64,000 nt of DNA from Desulfuribacillus stibiiarsenatis (lineage in GTDB: Bacteria; Bacillota; Bacilli; Desulfuribacillales; Desulfuribacillaceae). Below, one piece after another: positions 41,549 to 55,185 of this stretch. The translations under genes were made by a program, and so were the position numbers. The stretch lies in assembly GCF_001742305.1 (NCBI RefSeq), contig NZ_MJAT01000033.1, forward strand, positions 124,001 through 188,000, in the 5' to 3' direction. The notes under the pieces were generated by a model, which saw only the letters and a program-made list of their open reading frames with translations, searched no databases and was not told the origin of the DNA. Position 1 is the stretch's first letter. Each line of letters opens with the position of its first letter.

Positions 41549-42505
41549 TTATCGGTATATAAGTAGGATAATGACTAGACTTAACAAAGAAAAACAGATG
41601 CCTACTACATAGATAAACGTTACGATGTGGGGCTGACTAAGCCCTAGTTTCATCAGACGGTGATGGACATGCCCTTTATCTGCTACATAAATCGGCCGGT
41701 TTTCACGCCACCTTCGAAACATAACGTACAGAGTATCAAAAATCGGAACGCCAAAGACGAATAGAGGTACAAATAATGTCAGTATAGTTGCCCCTTTAAA
41801 AGCACCTTCTATGGAAACCCCCGCTAGAATGCAACCTAAAAACAGAGCCCCTGCATCCCCCATAAAAATTTTTGCTGGATGAAAATTATACTTTAAAAAT
41901 CCCAGTGTTGTTCCTAAGAGAGCAATCGAAAGTAATGCTAGGATTTCTTGTTTTTGTATGAGTGCAATTAAGAACAATGTCATGGCAGAGATTGCCGAGA
42001 TTCCCGCAGCTAAACCATCCATTCCGTCCAAAAAGTTCAACATATTCATGATTGCAACAATCCAAAGAATCGTTAAAAAAAAGCTAATAATAGAGAAAAA
42101 CTGCCAAGTCACTTGATCATCAAACATGAAGCCTCGTATGCCGAGAATTCGAATACCACCATAATATAAAACTGTGGCAGAAATGACTTGTACAATCAGT
42201 TTCGGCCAAGCAGGAAAATCCTTGCCATGGGCTTTATTCCAATCATCAATAATACCTACCATAAGTACAAGGGAACCGGCAAGAAACAGAGTGACAATTT
42301 TTTGGTTCATCGGGATAAAGAGCAACGCAGAAACCCCTAAACCTAAAAAGATTGCGAGCCCGCCGAGCAATGGAATCGGATCGGCATGTATCTTCCGTCC
42401 ATTCGGTTTATCGACAATCCCTAAGCGAATCGCAATTTTCCTAGTTATAGGAACAAAGGCGTATGTAATTAAAAAAGCAGTAAAAAAGGAAAAAACATAC
42501 GTCAC
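41549..42505 (-). CDS. tagO: Undecaprenyl-phosphate N-acetylglucosamine-1-phosphate transferase (TagO/WecA-type)
   Basis: The 318-residue membrane protein has about ten to eleven helices and the polyprenyl-phosphate transferase motifs: NMLNFLDGMDGLAAG (about 151-165) and MGDAGALFLG (about 213-222). The cytoplasmic KGHVHHRLMKLG loop holds the conserved histidines. It links GlcNAc-phosphate to undecaprenyl phosphate to begin teichoic-acid or other surface-glycan synthesis. GTG start behind GGAGGG. Monocistronic. WecA-like function is equally possible. Confidence 0.93.
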   Translation of the reverse strand: MTYVFSFFTAFLITYAFVPITRKIAIRLGIVDKPNGRKIHADPIPLLGGLAIFLGLGVSALLFIPMNQKIVTLFLAGSLVLMVGIIDDWNKAHGKDFPAWPKLIVQVISATVLYYGGIRILGIRGFMFDDQVTWQFFSIISFFLTILWIVAIMNMLNFLDGMDGLAAGISAISAMTLFLIALIQKQEILALLSIALLGTTLGFLKYNFHPAKIFMGDAGALFLGCILAGVSIEGAFKGATILTLFVPLFVFGVPIFDTLYVMFRRWRENRPIYVADKGHVHHRLMKLGLSQPHIVTFIYVVGICFSLLSLVIILLIYR

Positions 42506-42548
42506 ATGAATCCCTCCTAAAGGGTGTGCGTTTATTTTTTCCCAAAAT

Positions 42549-45945
<3,397 letters not shown>

Positions 45946-46172
45946 TGGAGATACCATCCTTCCATTCTATGAAAATTAAAACTACGCTAGCTATTACAGT
46001 GAAAATTAAGTTCAATCATAGTGTTCTAGATATGTAAACATATAGCAAGTTGATATGATTATTGCACCTATAAAGAATGACTACTTATAGTATCTATAAA
46101 TTCTATAGTACTATAATTCGCATATCCGAGTAAACATATATGTTTAATTATAATTAAATATTTTTTCTTTAT

Positions 46173-48389
46173 CTATACTTTCTTCACTGGAGCAAATTTA
46201 GCCATCAGCTTCTTAAGTCCGGTGGGCTTATCAAAGGCAATCGATAACTCTAGGCTATCGTCAGATCCTTTGGTAGATACGATTGTACCAATCCCCCAAG
46301 CTTTGTGCTCGACCTTATCACCTGGATTCCAAGATTCATTTAAGTCTGCGCCTTGGACTTCGATCTTACGCGCACCCTTCATCACAGTTGCTTGGCTTGT
46401 AGCACCTATTCTTTGATTTCCACTGCCATATCCCATATTCGAACTAGCTTGATTGCGAACTCCTCGCACATCTTCAATCAATTCCTTAGGGATTTCTTCA
46501 AGAAAACGAGATGGACTATTATATTGTGTTCTACCATATAACATGCGCATACTTGCACAAGTCATGTATAATTCTTTTTCGGCACGTGTGATTCCCACAT
46601 AGCAAAGACGACGCTCTTCTTCCATTTCACTCTCATCCATTAGAGAACGATTATGCGGGAAGATCCCTTCCTCTAAGCCTGCTAAGAAAACAATTGGGAA
46701 TTCTAGCCCCTTGGCGCTATGCATCGTCATCAGAATTACCTGTCCACGGTCTGTTTCTGTCCCGTCGTCCACACTATCGATATCGGCAATGAGGGCAAGA
46801 TCTGTTAGGAATGCTACTAAAGATTTATCTTCGCTGCTACGTTCGAACTCCTGTGTAACAGATAAGAATTCTTGAATATTCTCGATGCGAGCTTGTGCTT
46901 CAATCGTGCGTTCATTCTCCAGTTCTTTCTTATAGGCTGTCATTTTCAGAACCTCTTCTACTAGCTCTGTGACTGGTAGGAACTCTTGCATTGCTCGTAG
47001 GGAACTGATTAAGCGGAAGAATCCTTGGACACTACTGACGGCCCTTGCAGAAAGTCCAACTTCCGAAAGATCAGCACACGCCTCATACATGGAGATTCCT
47101 TTTTTTCTACTATATTCTTCTATTTTATCGACTGTCGTGTCACCAATACCACGCTTTGGAACATTGATAATACGCGTCAAACTAGTATCGTCTTTCGGGT
47201 TAGCGAGTAAGCGCAGGTACGCGAGTAAATCTTTAATCTCTTTACGATCATAGAACTTCAATCCACCGACAATGGTATAAGGAATGTTCGACTTCATGAA
47301 AAGTTCTTCAAATACACGTGATTGGGCATTGGTTCGATACAATATGGCAATTTCTCCGTATTGGTGATGATCGCGAACTTTATCTAGAATCTTTTGCGTA
47401 ATAAAATAGGCTTCATCCTGCTCGCTATACGCTTGATAGAATTGAATCCTAGAACCTTCATTATTCTCCGTCCATAGCTTCTTATCTTTACGTTCGCTGT
47501 TGTTCTTAATTACTTCATTGGCTGCAAGTAGAATCGTCTGGCTCGATCGGTAATTCTGCTCCAGCTTAATGACGGCAGGATTCTCATAGTCCTTCTCAAA
47601 ATTAAGAATGTTACGAATATCCGCTCCACGCCATTTATAAATGGATTGATCAGAATCCCCTACCACGCATAGGTTACGGTGCAGCTTTGCCATGAGGTTA
47701 ATCAAGTAGTACTGGGATTTATTGGTGTCTTGATACTCATCAATATGTATATATACGAACTTACGTTGATAGAACTCAAGAACATCTGGGAATTGGTCGA
47801 ACAATCGTACCGTTAGCATAATGATATCGTCAAAATCGACAGCGTTATTACTCTTTAGTTTGCGGTTGTATTGCTCAAAAACCTTCGCAACAGTTGCTTC
47901 ATAGTATCCGCTATTCTGCTGGCTATATTCTTGTGGGGATAGCAGTTCATTCTTGGCGTTGCTAATGGCCGCCAAAATCCCCCGTGGGTCAAATTTCTTA
48001 GGATCAATATTCTCAGCTTTTAAAATATTGCGCACTACACTCTGCTGATCAGATGAATCTAAAATCGTAAAGCTAGAATCATAGCCTAGCTTCTCGATGT
48101 CTTTGCGTAGAATCCGTACACATAGAGAGTGGAAGGTAGAGACCCAAACATCATGCCCCTTAGGACCGACAATTCTTTGCACGCGTTCTTTCATTTCTTT
48201 TGCTGCTTTATTCGTGAATGTCACTGCCAGGATACTCCATGGCGCAACCCCTTGTTCGATGAGATAAGCTATACGATGAGTAAGTACGCGCGTCTTACCA
48301 CTGCCCGCCCCTGCCATTATTAACACGGGACCGTTTGTAGTTGTGACCGCAAGCCTTTGCTCTGGATTTAAACCTTCTAGTAATTTCAA
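46173..48389 (-). CDS. pcrA: ATP-dependent DNA helicase PcrA
   Basis: The frame runs up to 48470, but the TTG at 48389 (AAAGG 9 nt upstream) gives MKLLEGLNPEQ and 738 residues, the usual PcrA length. Motifs seen: Walker A AGAGSGKT (26-33), Walker B (HIDEYQDTN), SDQSIYKWRGA and the LMTMHSAKGLEF motif V. The C-terminal RNA-polymerase-binding Tudor-like domain (WNPGDKVEHKAWGIGTIV) is intact. It unwinds DNA 3'-5' in repair and plasmid replication. The gene pair pcrA-ligA is conserved in Bacillota. Confidence 0.97.
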   Translation of the reverse strand: MKLLEGLNPEQRLAVTTTNGPVLIMAGAGSGKTRVLTHRIAYLIEQGVAPWSILAVTFTNKAAKEMKERVQRIVGPKGHDVWVSTFHSLCVRILRKDIEKLGYDSSFTILDSSDQQSVVRNILKAENIDPKKFDPRGILAAISNAKNELLSPQEYSQQNSGYYEATVAKVFEQYNRKLKSNNAVDFDDIIMLTVRLFDQFPDVLEFYQRKFVYIHIDEYQDTNKSQYYLINLMAKLHRNLCVVGDSDQSIYKWRGADIRNILNFEKDYENPAVIKLEQNYRSSQTILLAANEVIKNNSERKDKKLWTENNEGSRIQFYQAYSEQDEAYFITQKILDKVRDHHQYGEIAILYRTNAQSRVFEELFMKSNIPYTIVGGLKFYDRKEIKDLLAYLRLLANPKDDTSLTRIINVPKRGIGDTTVDKIEEYSRKKGISMYEACADLSEVGLSARAVSSVQGFFRLISSLRAMQEFLPVTELVEEVLKMTAYKKELENERTIEAQARIENIQEFLSVTQEFERSSEDKSLVAFLTDLALIADIDSVDDGTETDRGQVILMTMHSAKGLEFPIVFLAGLEEGIFPHNRSLMDESEMEEERRLCYVGITRAEKELYMTCASMRMLYGRTQYNSPSRFLEEIPKELIEDVRGVRNQASSNMGYGSGNQRIGATSQATVMKGARKIEVQGADLNESWNPGDKVEHKAWGIGTIVSTKGSDDSLELSIAFDKPTGLKKLMAKFAPVKKV

Positions 48390-48513
48390 TGCAATCAACC
48401 TTTCATTGTTAGGATTAGTCGAAATTCTACTAATCTTCCAATGAATAATAGCATAAACCGAGCATTTCATAAAGTAGTATCTGGAATTCTTATTAGGGTT
48501 TTAGAATAAAAAA

Positions 48514-48565
48514 GCTCCTCTGTAATAAACAGTTTTATTGTTTAAACTGTCTACTACAAGGGAGC
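48514..48565 (-). terminator. Terminator of nrfHA
   Basis: On the reverse strand GCTCCC ... ACAGTTT pairs with AAACTGT ... GAGGAGC over about 22 bp with few mismatches, followed by TTTTTTATT. It lies 34 nt past the nrfA stop. Confidence 0.8.
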
Positions 48566-48599
48566 GAATCATAAATGCTATTTTCTCAATCTTTACATT

Positions 48600-50147
48600 T
48601 TAGCGCAATCTTGTCGTTCCATCCCACATCAGTTCTGCTTCCGGTAATAATGGTAAATATTGTAGCCATTTATGAGAATTCAAATGCTCTTGGCTTTGTT
48701 GAAGCTTACGGCTATGTTCCATAATAGGGGGAACAATCTGCTTAATATCCCCTTCTAATTGTGAGGCAATTCCGTGTTTTGTCGCTTTACTTGCAGTTTC
48801 TACAGCCTTAGTACTTGCTTGCTGGGATAGCGCCAGAGTTTCTAAAGCCTTTGCAGGATTGTGGAAGCCTACACTGTTCTCTGCAGATACGAAATCCCAA
48901 TACAACTGCCCTTCACGAACGAATTCGCGAGCTTCCGCCAACAATTTATCGTAATCGGCATGTTTTTCTCCTGTGTATTCAGCTGCTAATCGAACAGCTT
49001 CATGGGCTTTCACTGATAAGTCTTGAGCAACTAATAGCTGTTCCCATGTCTTTTCTTGTACATAATTTACTCTTTCCTTTACCCATCCAGCATCTTTATC
49101 TCCATGACATTGTAAGCAAGATTGCTCAGGAGATTTTAAAGGTGATGTCCAATGGTGAGATGAGATTTTCTTTTTCCCATCTACTCTCACATACGGCATA
49201 TGGCAGTCTGCACAAGTAACTCCTGCTGCGCCATGAGGACCGTCAACCCAAGTCTCAAACTCAGGATGCTGCATTTTAATCATCTTTGTTCCAGATACCG
49301 CATGTGTCCAGTCTGCAAATTGTCCTTTAAACCCATCTTTCTCTGGATTTCCGTCCTTGAAGTATTCATAAATATTCTTCGGATGATACCCATTATCCCA
49401 AGGGAAGTGCGGCTTCGATGCTACACCATGATCTTTAGTCTCAAAGTAGTACTCGACGTGACATTGCGCGCACACATAAGAGCGCATATCGTTCTTGCTT
49501 GCATTCTTCCAATCGATACCTTGGCGTTGTAATGCCTCGTCTAATGGAACGCTAGTGATGACTAAATCCATAGTTTGAGGATCATGACAATTTGCACAGC
49601 CTATAGAATGCATTCCTGGCTTTTGCTCCTCACGCAGTTCGTTAAAGTTCATTGACCAGAAGCTATCACCATACTTTTCTAAGTATGTCGGAATCATTGT
49701 CGTTTTACAGTTATAGCACGTTGCTGGTAAACCGGCCTTCTCGTCATATCTGTTTACGCGGTCAATGTGCAAAATATCTTCAATGGCAAACGTGTGTCCA
49801 CGTGCTCTCTTATATTCATAGGAAAAAGGATAACCTAACCATAAATTCTTCAAATAAGGTTGTGCATGCTTATATCCTTCTGGCAGTTGATTTACGCCAT
49901 CATGTTTATCATGAGGTACAGACCCACCATACTCCGTCATTACTGTATCTTCACTATTTCTTAAATAACTTTCCCAGTGTAATGGGAATAGTTGTGCAAA
50001 AGCTTCATTATTGACTTCTTTTTCGTCTAACCCCGTGCTAAATGTTGGGGTTGCTGTTGTTGGTACATCCTTCGCACATCCAGCGATCACAAAAAGGCCG
50101 ATAACTGCGATGAAGGCGATGCTCAACAATATTCTATATTTACTCAC
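48600..50147 (-). CDS. nrfA: Cytochrome c552 nitrite reductase (ammonia-forming) NrfA
   Basis: This 515-residue pentaheme cytochrome has a lipoprotein signal peptide (VIAGCAKD). The active-site heme uses CYNCK (lysine-ligated), and CANCH, CAQCH, CADCH and CLQCH bind the other four. NrfA reduces nitrite to ammonium with six electrons at the outer face of the membrane. Its ATG overlaps the end of nrfH by 8 nt. Lys in the first motif is diagnostic, so no other nitrite reductase fits better. Confidence 0.96.
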   Translation of the reverse strand: MSKYRILLSIAFIAVIGLFVIAGCAKDVPTTATPTFSTGLDEKEVNNEAFAQLFPLHWESYLRNSEDTVMTEYGGSVPHDKHDGVNQLPEGYKHAQPYLKNLWLGYPFSYEYKRARGHTFAIEDILHIDRVNRYDEKAGLPATCYNCKTTMIPTYLEKYGDSFWSMNFNELREEQKPGMHSIGCANCHDPQTMDLVITSVPLDEALQRQGIDWKNASKNDMRSYVCAQCHVEYYFETKDHGVASKPHFPWDNGYHPKNIYEYFKDGNPEKDGFKGQFADWTHAVSGTKMIKMQHPEFETWVDGPHGAAGVTCADCHMPYVRVDGKKKISSHHWTSPLKSPEQSCLQCHGDKDAGWVKERVNYVQEKTWEQLLVAQDLSVKAHEAVRLAAEYTGEKHADYDKLLAEAREFVREGQLYWDFVSAENSVGFHNPAKALETLALSQQASTKAVETASKATKHGIASQLEGDIKQIVPPIMEHSRKLQQSQEHLNSHKWLQYLPLLPEAELMWDGTTRLR

Positions 50148-50619
50148 CTGCTACCATCCTTTCAGAAATTGGTTTCTTGCTAAAATGCGGTACTGTTCGA
50201 TGACAATCTACGCAAAATTCTTTGGAATCCATTGCCACATTGGTATTCGTCATTTCATGGCAATTGAGGCAGTTCTGATTTACGATTTCCCTTGTTTTAG
50301 CATTTGCATGAATTACATCATCCACGTCACCAACTAAATTCTTATAAATATCCTTTGCTCCTGCTTTGGCCTTAAATGGTATTTTCGCTACAATATTATG
50401 TGGTGCATGACAATCATTACATGACAAATTGGCATGGGTCGAAAACTGGTGTGTTCTGTGTACACCTGTCATAACATGGCAACTACCACAAAATTCCGGC
50501 GAATCTGTATACTTCATGGATACAGCGGTACCAGTATAAAACACGATTGCAAATACTAAAACAAAAAATAGCACTGCCCATCTGTTTGCGTTTTTGAGCC
50601 TCTCCCTTAAAGCGCTCAT
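50140..50619 (-). CDS. nrfH: NrfH, quinol-oxidising membrane tetraheme subunit
   Basis: The start is the ATG at 50619 (GGGGGTGG 8 nt upstream; the frame opens at GTG 50631), giving 159 residues. One membrane helix (about 14-33) anchors the protein. The four heme motifs are CGSCH, CNDCH, CLNCH and CVDCH. NrfH belongs to the NapC/NirT family and passes electrons from menaquinol to NrfA. It is first in the nrfHA operon and has an Fnr/Crp-like box at its promoter. Confidence 0.95.
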   Translation of the reverse strand: MSALRERLKNANRWAVLFFVLVFAIVFYTGTAVSMKYTDSPEFCGSCHVMTGVHRTHQFSTHANLSCNDCHAPHNIVAKIPFKAKAGAKDIYKNLVGDVDDVIHANAKTREIVNQNCLNCHEMTNTNVAMDSKEFCVDCHRTVPHFSKKPISERMVAGE

Positions 50620-50686
50620 TTCAATATCCACCCCCTTCGTTATAATTAGTAAAACCTTAGTGAAACGCTAGCATAGCGCTAGGAAT

Positions 50687-50692
50687 ATAATA
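50687..50692 (-). promoter_or_regulatory. Predicted -10 element of nrfHA
   Basis: TATTAT on the reverse strand. A start site near 50680 places the Fnr/Crp-like box (centre 50721.5) at about -41.5. No clear -35 box is present, as expected for an activator-dependent promoter. Confidence 0.45.
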
Positions 50693-50713
50693 GTCTTATT
50701 AAAAAAAGATCAC

Positions 50714-50729
50714 TATGAAATAAATCACA
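50714..50729 (-). promoter_or_regulatory. Fnr/Crp-like box upstream of nrfHA
   Basis: The reverse strand reads TGTGA-TTTATT-TCATA, one mismatch from the Bacillus Fnr consensus TGTGA-N6-TCACA. Its position suggests anaerobic activation of nrfHA. Confidence 0.55.
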
Positions 50730-50811
50730 AATCACTAGTAATTCAGAAAAAAATTCATAAAATATTCTAATTTTCACCTATAATTTTCCTATTAATATAG
50801 GGTTAACAAAA

Positions 50812-50835
50812 AGACACTTGGATTCCCAAGTGTCT
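50812..50835 (-). terminator. Terminator of the yerC-like gene
   Basis: AGACACTTGG (50812-50821) and CCAAGTGTCT (50826-50835) form a 10-bp stem with a 4-nt loop and a T-run on the reverse strand. Confidence 0.85.
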
Positions 50836-50868
50836 ACAGTTCATCAATCTTCAGTTGTATATCTATAA

Positions 50869-51174
50869 CTATTTCTCTTCGTCTGCCTGTAAACGATCAA
50901 GCACAAGCTGATAGCCATCTGTTCCGTATTGGAAACAACGCTTTACCCGACTAATAGTAGCTGTACTCGCACCTGTTTCCTTTTCAATTTGGCTATAGGT
51001 ATATCCTAATCGCAGCATACGAGCAACTTCAAGTCGTTGCGCCATTGACTGGATTTCATTGACAGTGCATAAATCATCAAAAAACTGGTACACCTCTTCT
51101 AATGTCTCTAACTTCAGTACGGCAGAAAATAGCTGTTGAATTACTTTATCATCACGCAGTTTTTCGAGCTGCAT
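50869..51174 (-). CDS. yerC: YerC/YecD TrpR-related transcriptional regulator
   Basis: The start is the ATG at 51174 (AGGGGG 6 nt upstream), giving 101 residues. It is a compact helical protein with the TrpR-like signature MAQRLEVARMLRLGYTYSQI and the recognition helix GASTATISRVKRC. Bacillota homologues lie near pcrA and ligA, as here. Its regulated genes are not evident; in B. subtilis it is a small DNA-binding protein of uncertain role. Confidence 0.9.
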   Translation of the reverse strand: MQLEKLRDDKVIQQLFSAVLKLETLEEVYQFFDDLCTVNEIQSMAQRLEVARMLRLGYTYSQIEKETGASTATISRVKRCFQYGTDGYQLVLDRLQADEEK

Positions 51175-51265
51175 TGTCATCCCCCTATCCTTTTCACTCT
51201 TTAACGCGTTGCATTGTTATATAACATTATACATAATTATTATAGAATAGGGAAGAGTTTCATAA

Positions 51266-52333
51266 TTATTTTTGTACATTTACTGTGATTACATCAGGAA
51301 CAATCTGGATCCATGTATTTCCAGGCATAAGAGCAATTTCATCATTTCCATTATAGAAACGCATCATTCCATTTACATGTCTCCACGTAACATCTATCAT
51401 TTTGCCTTCTTGAAAAGCAAATCCTTTTCCAGTAGTTTTCAAATTGATATCAATTCTTCCTACTTTATCTACGATGTTATGACGAGCGTATGCAACTAGG
51501 ATGTTATTCGCCGTCAATTGTTCCTTACTTGTCATATCAGCATGTGGTTCGTTATTAATAAAGCGTTGATACCGTTGTTTTTCCTCATCGTAAATATATT
51601 TCACTTGATAGATATTCCCGTAAGGGATAACGAATTCCTTAGATACTGTCCCCTGAACCTCTTGTCCTTCCGCTCGAAACGATAGAGATGGTAAAGTGTA
51701 GTTATCTCGGAATTTGAGTGTTTGTGCACCCTTTGTCAATAGATCAATGTTTGAGTATACATTATGAGGCGCTTTACGGAATTTTTCCCGTTTAAAATAC
51801 GATCCATTGATTATTTCAGAGATGCTAGGTAGCTTTTCTTTTTGGATTCTGGATAACGCTCCTGGACTCCCACCCGCATGCACTATCACAGCATCATAAT
51901 CATTGGCGATGTCTAACATATATTCTCTAGCACTGCGAATCGGTCCAATCGTCTCTGGCTTTTGGCTTTGGAAAATTCCAATAAATCGTGTAATCCCGCC
52001 TTCTGCCATTACCTCATAGACTATATCCGCTTTGTCCAATCCTGATTGTGGTCGTGCATTCGGACTATTTTCCACAAATACTGCGATTGGCCTATTGTTA
52101 ACTTCTTTCTCTACTCCCATATTTGTTAAAGGCGCTTTATATTTATATTCAGGTTGCTTGTTTTCACTTTTGGGTTCTTTTTCTTCTACTCTAGGACTTT
52201 CTGGTTCTTGACTTGTCGGGTCTACGCTTGTTTGCTCGTCTTTCTTACATCCTGCGAATGCGAATAGTAGAACAAATGCAAATAGTATAATAATTAGTTT
52301 CTTTTGCCACGATGCTTTCCTTTGAATTGTCAT
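51266..52333 (-). CDS. yerB: YerB-like lipoprotein (DUF3048)
   Basis: The 355-residue protein has a lipoprotein signal peptide (FAFAGCKKD, Cys about 29) and a charged, Pro/Glu-rich linker (about 32-65). DUF3048 follows from about residue 70, including NRPIAVFVENSPNARPQSGL and HAGGSPGALSRIQ. Exported and membrane-anchored; the activity of DUF3048 is unknown. The gene order yerB-yerC-pcrA-ligA mirrors Bacillus, with nrfHA inserted between. Confidence 0.9.
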   Translation of the reverse strand: MTIQRKASWQKKLIIILFAFVLLFAFAGCKKDEQTSVDPTSQEPESPRVEEKEPKSENKQPEYKYKAPLTNMGVEKEVNNRPIAVFVENSPNARPQSGLDKADIVYEVMAEGGITRFIGIFQSQKPETIGPIRSAREYMLDIANDYDAVIVHAGGSPGALSRIQKEKLPSISEIINGSYFKREKFRKAPHNVYSNIDLLTKGAQTLKFRDNYTLPSLSFRAEGQEVQGTVSKEFVIPYGNIYQVKYIYDEEKQRYQRFINNEPHADMTSKEQLTANNILVAYARHNIVDKVGRIDINLKTTGKGFAFQEGKMIDVTWRHVNGMMRFYNGNDEIALMPGNTWIQIVPDVITVNVQK

Positions 52334-52475
52334 GATTTCAGTCTCCCTTCCTCTGTCATCTTACAAATTCGACAAAAGTTGGAATTTCCCTGCCCAGAGT
52401 AGACATTTAGATTTTTCATTTTCCCTCCAATGCGCTATACTATCTTTAGGAAATCTTGTAAAAGGATGATTACCT

Positions 52476-52934
52476 ATGAAATTTCGTAGCATGAGAGCTA
52501 ATAAAATGAATATAACCCCTACAAAAGTTAGAGGTGCCTCTAAAGATAATTTGCAAGAAGTTGGTACTATAATCGAAGAACCTAATGTTAAGAAAACTGA
52601 GCTAAATAGTCTGAATCAACCTCAGGATCATAGCCTAACGGATCTTGTGGAAAAGTTAAATGAAGTTGCCGCATTAAATTCCAAATTAGATCAACTAGGG
52701 CGACACTTCGAAGGTTCCAGATTAGAAGATGTGCTACAAAACTTCGCAAACCCTTGGAGAGTCATGCGCATTAATTTCCTAGTTGGCTTATCGAGGGGAA
52801 TTGGTCTTACATTAGGGACAGCATTCTTCTTAGGGATATTTATTTTTCTATTAAGTAAAATAGTAACTATGCCTGTCGTTGGCGAGTATATTGCAGAGTT
52901 ACTAGAGTGGATTGATCAGTACCGTACATATTAG
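52476..52934 (+). CDS. DUF5665-like membrane protein
   Basis: The 152-residue protein has a charged N-terminus (about 1-60), a segment LVEKLNEVAALNSKLDQLG and RNFxVGLxRGxG-like residues (MRINFLVGLSRGIGLTLG, about 107-124). One C-terminal membrane helix (about 116-137) follows. This is the DUF5665 arrangement. RBS AAGGATG lies upstream of ATG. Transcribed alone, opposite to its neighbours; function unknown. Confidence 0.7.
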   Translation: MKFRSMRANKMNITPTKVRGASKDNLQEVGTIIEEPNVKKTELNSLNQPQDHSLTDLVEKLNEVAALNSKLDQLGRHFEGSRLEDVLQNFANPWRVMRINFLVGLSRGIGLTLGTAFFLGIFIFLLSKIVTMPVVGEYIAELLEWIDQYRTY

Positions 52935-52960
52935 AATCAAATTTAGGAATGTTATGTTAA

Positions 52961-53017
52961 AAAGCTACCATTAGTTCCGTGGACAAATCGTAAGATCCAC
53001 GGAAGTATGGTAGCTTT
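52961..53017. terminator. Terminator of the DUF5665-like gene
   Basis: AAAGCTACCAT (52961-52971) with ATGGTAGCTTT (53007-53017) encloses a second stem TCCGTGGA/TCCACGGA; both strands have T-rich tails. Confidence 0.85.
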
Positions 53018-53073
53018 ACTTTTTACTTTTTATTGTATGCTCTATACTTTATAATCTCTATACTTTATAATCT

Positions 53074-55185
53074 CTATACTTTGAACCTAGAGACTAGTTG
53101 ATTTAATTCATCCGCCATACTTTCTAATGTTTCTGCGGCTTTCGTCACTTCTTCCATAATTGCCAACTGTTCTTGTGATGATGCGGCAATATTTTGCGTG
53201 TTGTTCGCAGACTCCTTCGCAATATTGGCAAGCTCGTGGACGGAAGCGCTGATTTCTTCTGTTCCAGCTGACATTTCTTCTGATACTGCAGATAGTTCCT
53301 CGATTTGTCTGGAAACTTCAGTAATTGTACTTAGTATTTCTTTGAACATTTCTTCCACATTGCGTATATTTTCAATACCAATACTGACTTGTTTTTTGTT
53401 CCCATCCATTGATGCTACGGATCCGTCTACATTTTTACGGATTTTCTCGATGATCAATTGAATACTTCCTGTTGCTTGGGAAGTTTGATCTGCGAGTTTT
53501 CTAATCTCATCCGCGACGACGGCAAACCCTCGGCCCGCATCTCCTGCTCGAGCAGCTTCAATCGCAGCATTAAGAGCAAGTAAATTCGTTTGACTAGAAA
53601 TGTTAGTGATAATCTCGAGAATCCCACCAATTTCTTGCGCGTCTTCTTGTAATTGCACGATGGATTGGGAAGTTTCAATTGTCTCTTTTTCTATCTGACC
53701 CATTTGTTCTACTGTTACACCCAGCTGCTTGTTTCCATTACGTGCTCGCTCGGTCATTCGGTTTGCTGATTCAGCAATTGACCCTGCACTCTCTGCCACA
53801 CGCGTAATGCCTTGAGCCATTTCCTCAATGGCAACTGAACTCTCTTTTGAACTTGCTACTTGCGTCTCTGACCCGAGTGATACCTGTTGCGCTGCTTCTG
53901 CTACTGCATTCGTCACTTTCATCGTCTCCTGAGCACTTGCGGACAGTTCTTCAGATGCTACCGCCAGTTGATTGGATACACTCTTGCTACTTTCAATCAA
54001 ACGTGCAAGAGATTGCGCCATTTCATTAAATGATAGACCGATATGAGAAAGTTCGTCCTTCGTTTCTAATCTCGCTCTCGCCGTTAGGTCGCCCCCAGCA
54101 ATTGCATGCGCTGTTTGATTTAATGTCTTAATTGCCCGCATAGTAGAAACATAGAATCCGATAAAGAAATACATAACTATAACGCTAATACCAACATTTA
54201 AGAAAATTAAGAACAATTTATAATTTTCTTGATTCGCTACATTCTTCTGTAGTTCGGATGCTAATAAATCGCTTACTGTATCAAAAATTTCAAATCCCGA
54301 ATCGATTGCTGTTGTCGCCGTTGCGAAATATTCTGTAGCTTGAAATTCAATTTCCTGTCCGGATAGTATTTCCTTCTCGATTAACTGAAAATATTGATTC
54401 ATTGTATGATTTAAATTTTCGACTAACGGTTGTATTTTACCCGACAACGATGGGTTTTCCGTCATGGAAATATGCAAATTATATTCAACGGTTGATAGTT
54501 TTGTCTCTGCAGAGCTCTTTAAAGCTAATAATTGGTTTCTTTCTACTTCCGTCATATTTTCACGATTGATAATTGATGTTCCACGGGCTCGTAATTGTCC
54601 TAAATCTTCCGCTAACGATGGTAATTCTCGTATGCTTGTCATGATTAAATAGTGACGGTCCAGCTGCGAATCTAGTACTAACGAGGACTGATTTCCCACT
54701 TGATTCATTAAACTCTTGATTGCATCCACTAAATCCGTGTGCTGTTGAAAGCTTTTATTCTCTTGTAAGTTGAAAACGTTCTGCTCAATATCATACCATT
54801 GTTTTTCAATTGACTGCCAAGGGGATATCGTCTGCAGTAGTGTTCCATCTTTTATATTCTGTTGTTGTATGGACTGTATTACCTGCACAATTTCTTTTTG
54901 TTTCTCTACCACTCGGGGTTTTATAGTTTCATCACCACTAAGGTAAGATCCAGCCATGCCGCGATGTTGTTGGACATTTCTCATTAAGTCTTTAAGTAAC
55001 GTGTTATAGTGTGCGCCAATCTGTTGGTTTTTGGCATTTTCTAGATCCTGATTAATAACATTCATCAGTTGAAGATTTATAATCATAACCAAAACCCCGC
55101 CAATACCCACAATACACATGAATTTTTTGATATACGTGAGTTGATTCATAAAAAGCTCCACGGGTCTAACAAACATCTTCCACAT
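53074..55185 (-). CDS. Methyl-accepting chemotaxis protein with NIT-type sensor domain
   Basis: The start is the ATG at 55185 (GAGGGGG 8 nt upstream; the frame opens at 55272), giving 703 residues. An N-terminal membrane helix (about 18-40) and a second one (about 320-345) flank an extracellular helical sensor. The segment [18 protein letters not shown] resembles the nitrate/nitrite-sensing NIT domain. HAMP and the MCP signalling domain follow, with the hairpin tip [20 protein letters not shown]. It would direct movement toward a ligand, perhaps nitrate or nitrite, fitting nrfHA 3 kb away. Confidence 0.87.
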   Translation of the reverse strand: MWKMFVRPVELFMNQLTYIKKFMCIVGIGGVLVMIINLQLMNVINQDLENAKNQQIGAHYNTLLKDLMRNVQQHRGMAGSYLSGDETIKPRVVEKQKEIVQVIQSIQQQNIKDGTLLQTISPWQSIEKQWYDIEQNVFNLQENKSFQQHTDLVDAIKSLMNQVGNQSSLVLDSQLDRHYLIMTSIRELPSLAEDLGQLRARGTSIINRENMTEVERNQLLALKSSAETKLSTVEYNLHISMTENPSLSGKIQPLVENLNHTMNQYFQLIEKEILSGQEIEFQATEYFATATTAIDSGFEIFDTVSDLLASELQKNVANQENYKLFLIFLNVGISVIVMYFFIGFYVSTMRAIKTLNQTAHAIAGGDLTARARLETKDELSHIGLSFNEMAQSLARLIESSKSVSNQLAVASEELSASAQETMKVTNAVAEAAQQVSLGSETQVASSKESSVAIEEMAQGITRVAESAGSIAESANRMTERARNGNKQLGVTVEQMGQIEKETIETSQSIVQLQEDAQEIGGILEIITNISSQTNLLALNAAIEAARAGDAGRGFAVVADEIRKLADQTSQATGSIQLIIEKIRKNVDGSVASMDGNKKQVSIGIENIRNVEEMFKEILSTITEVSRQIEELSAVSEEMSAGTEEISASVHELANIAKESANNTQNIAASSQEQLAIMEEVTKAAETLESMADELNQLVSRFKV

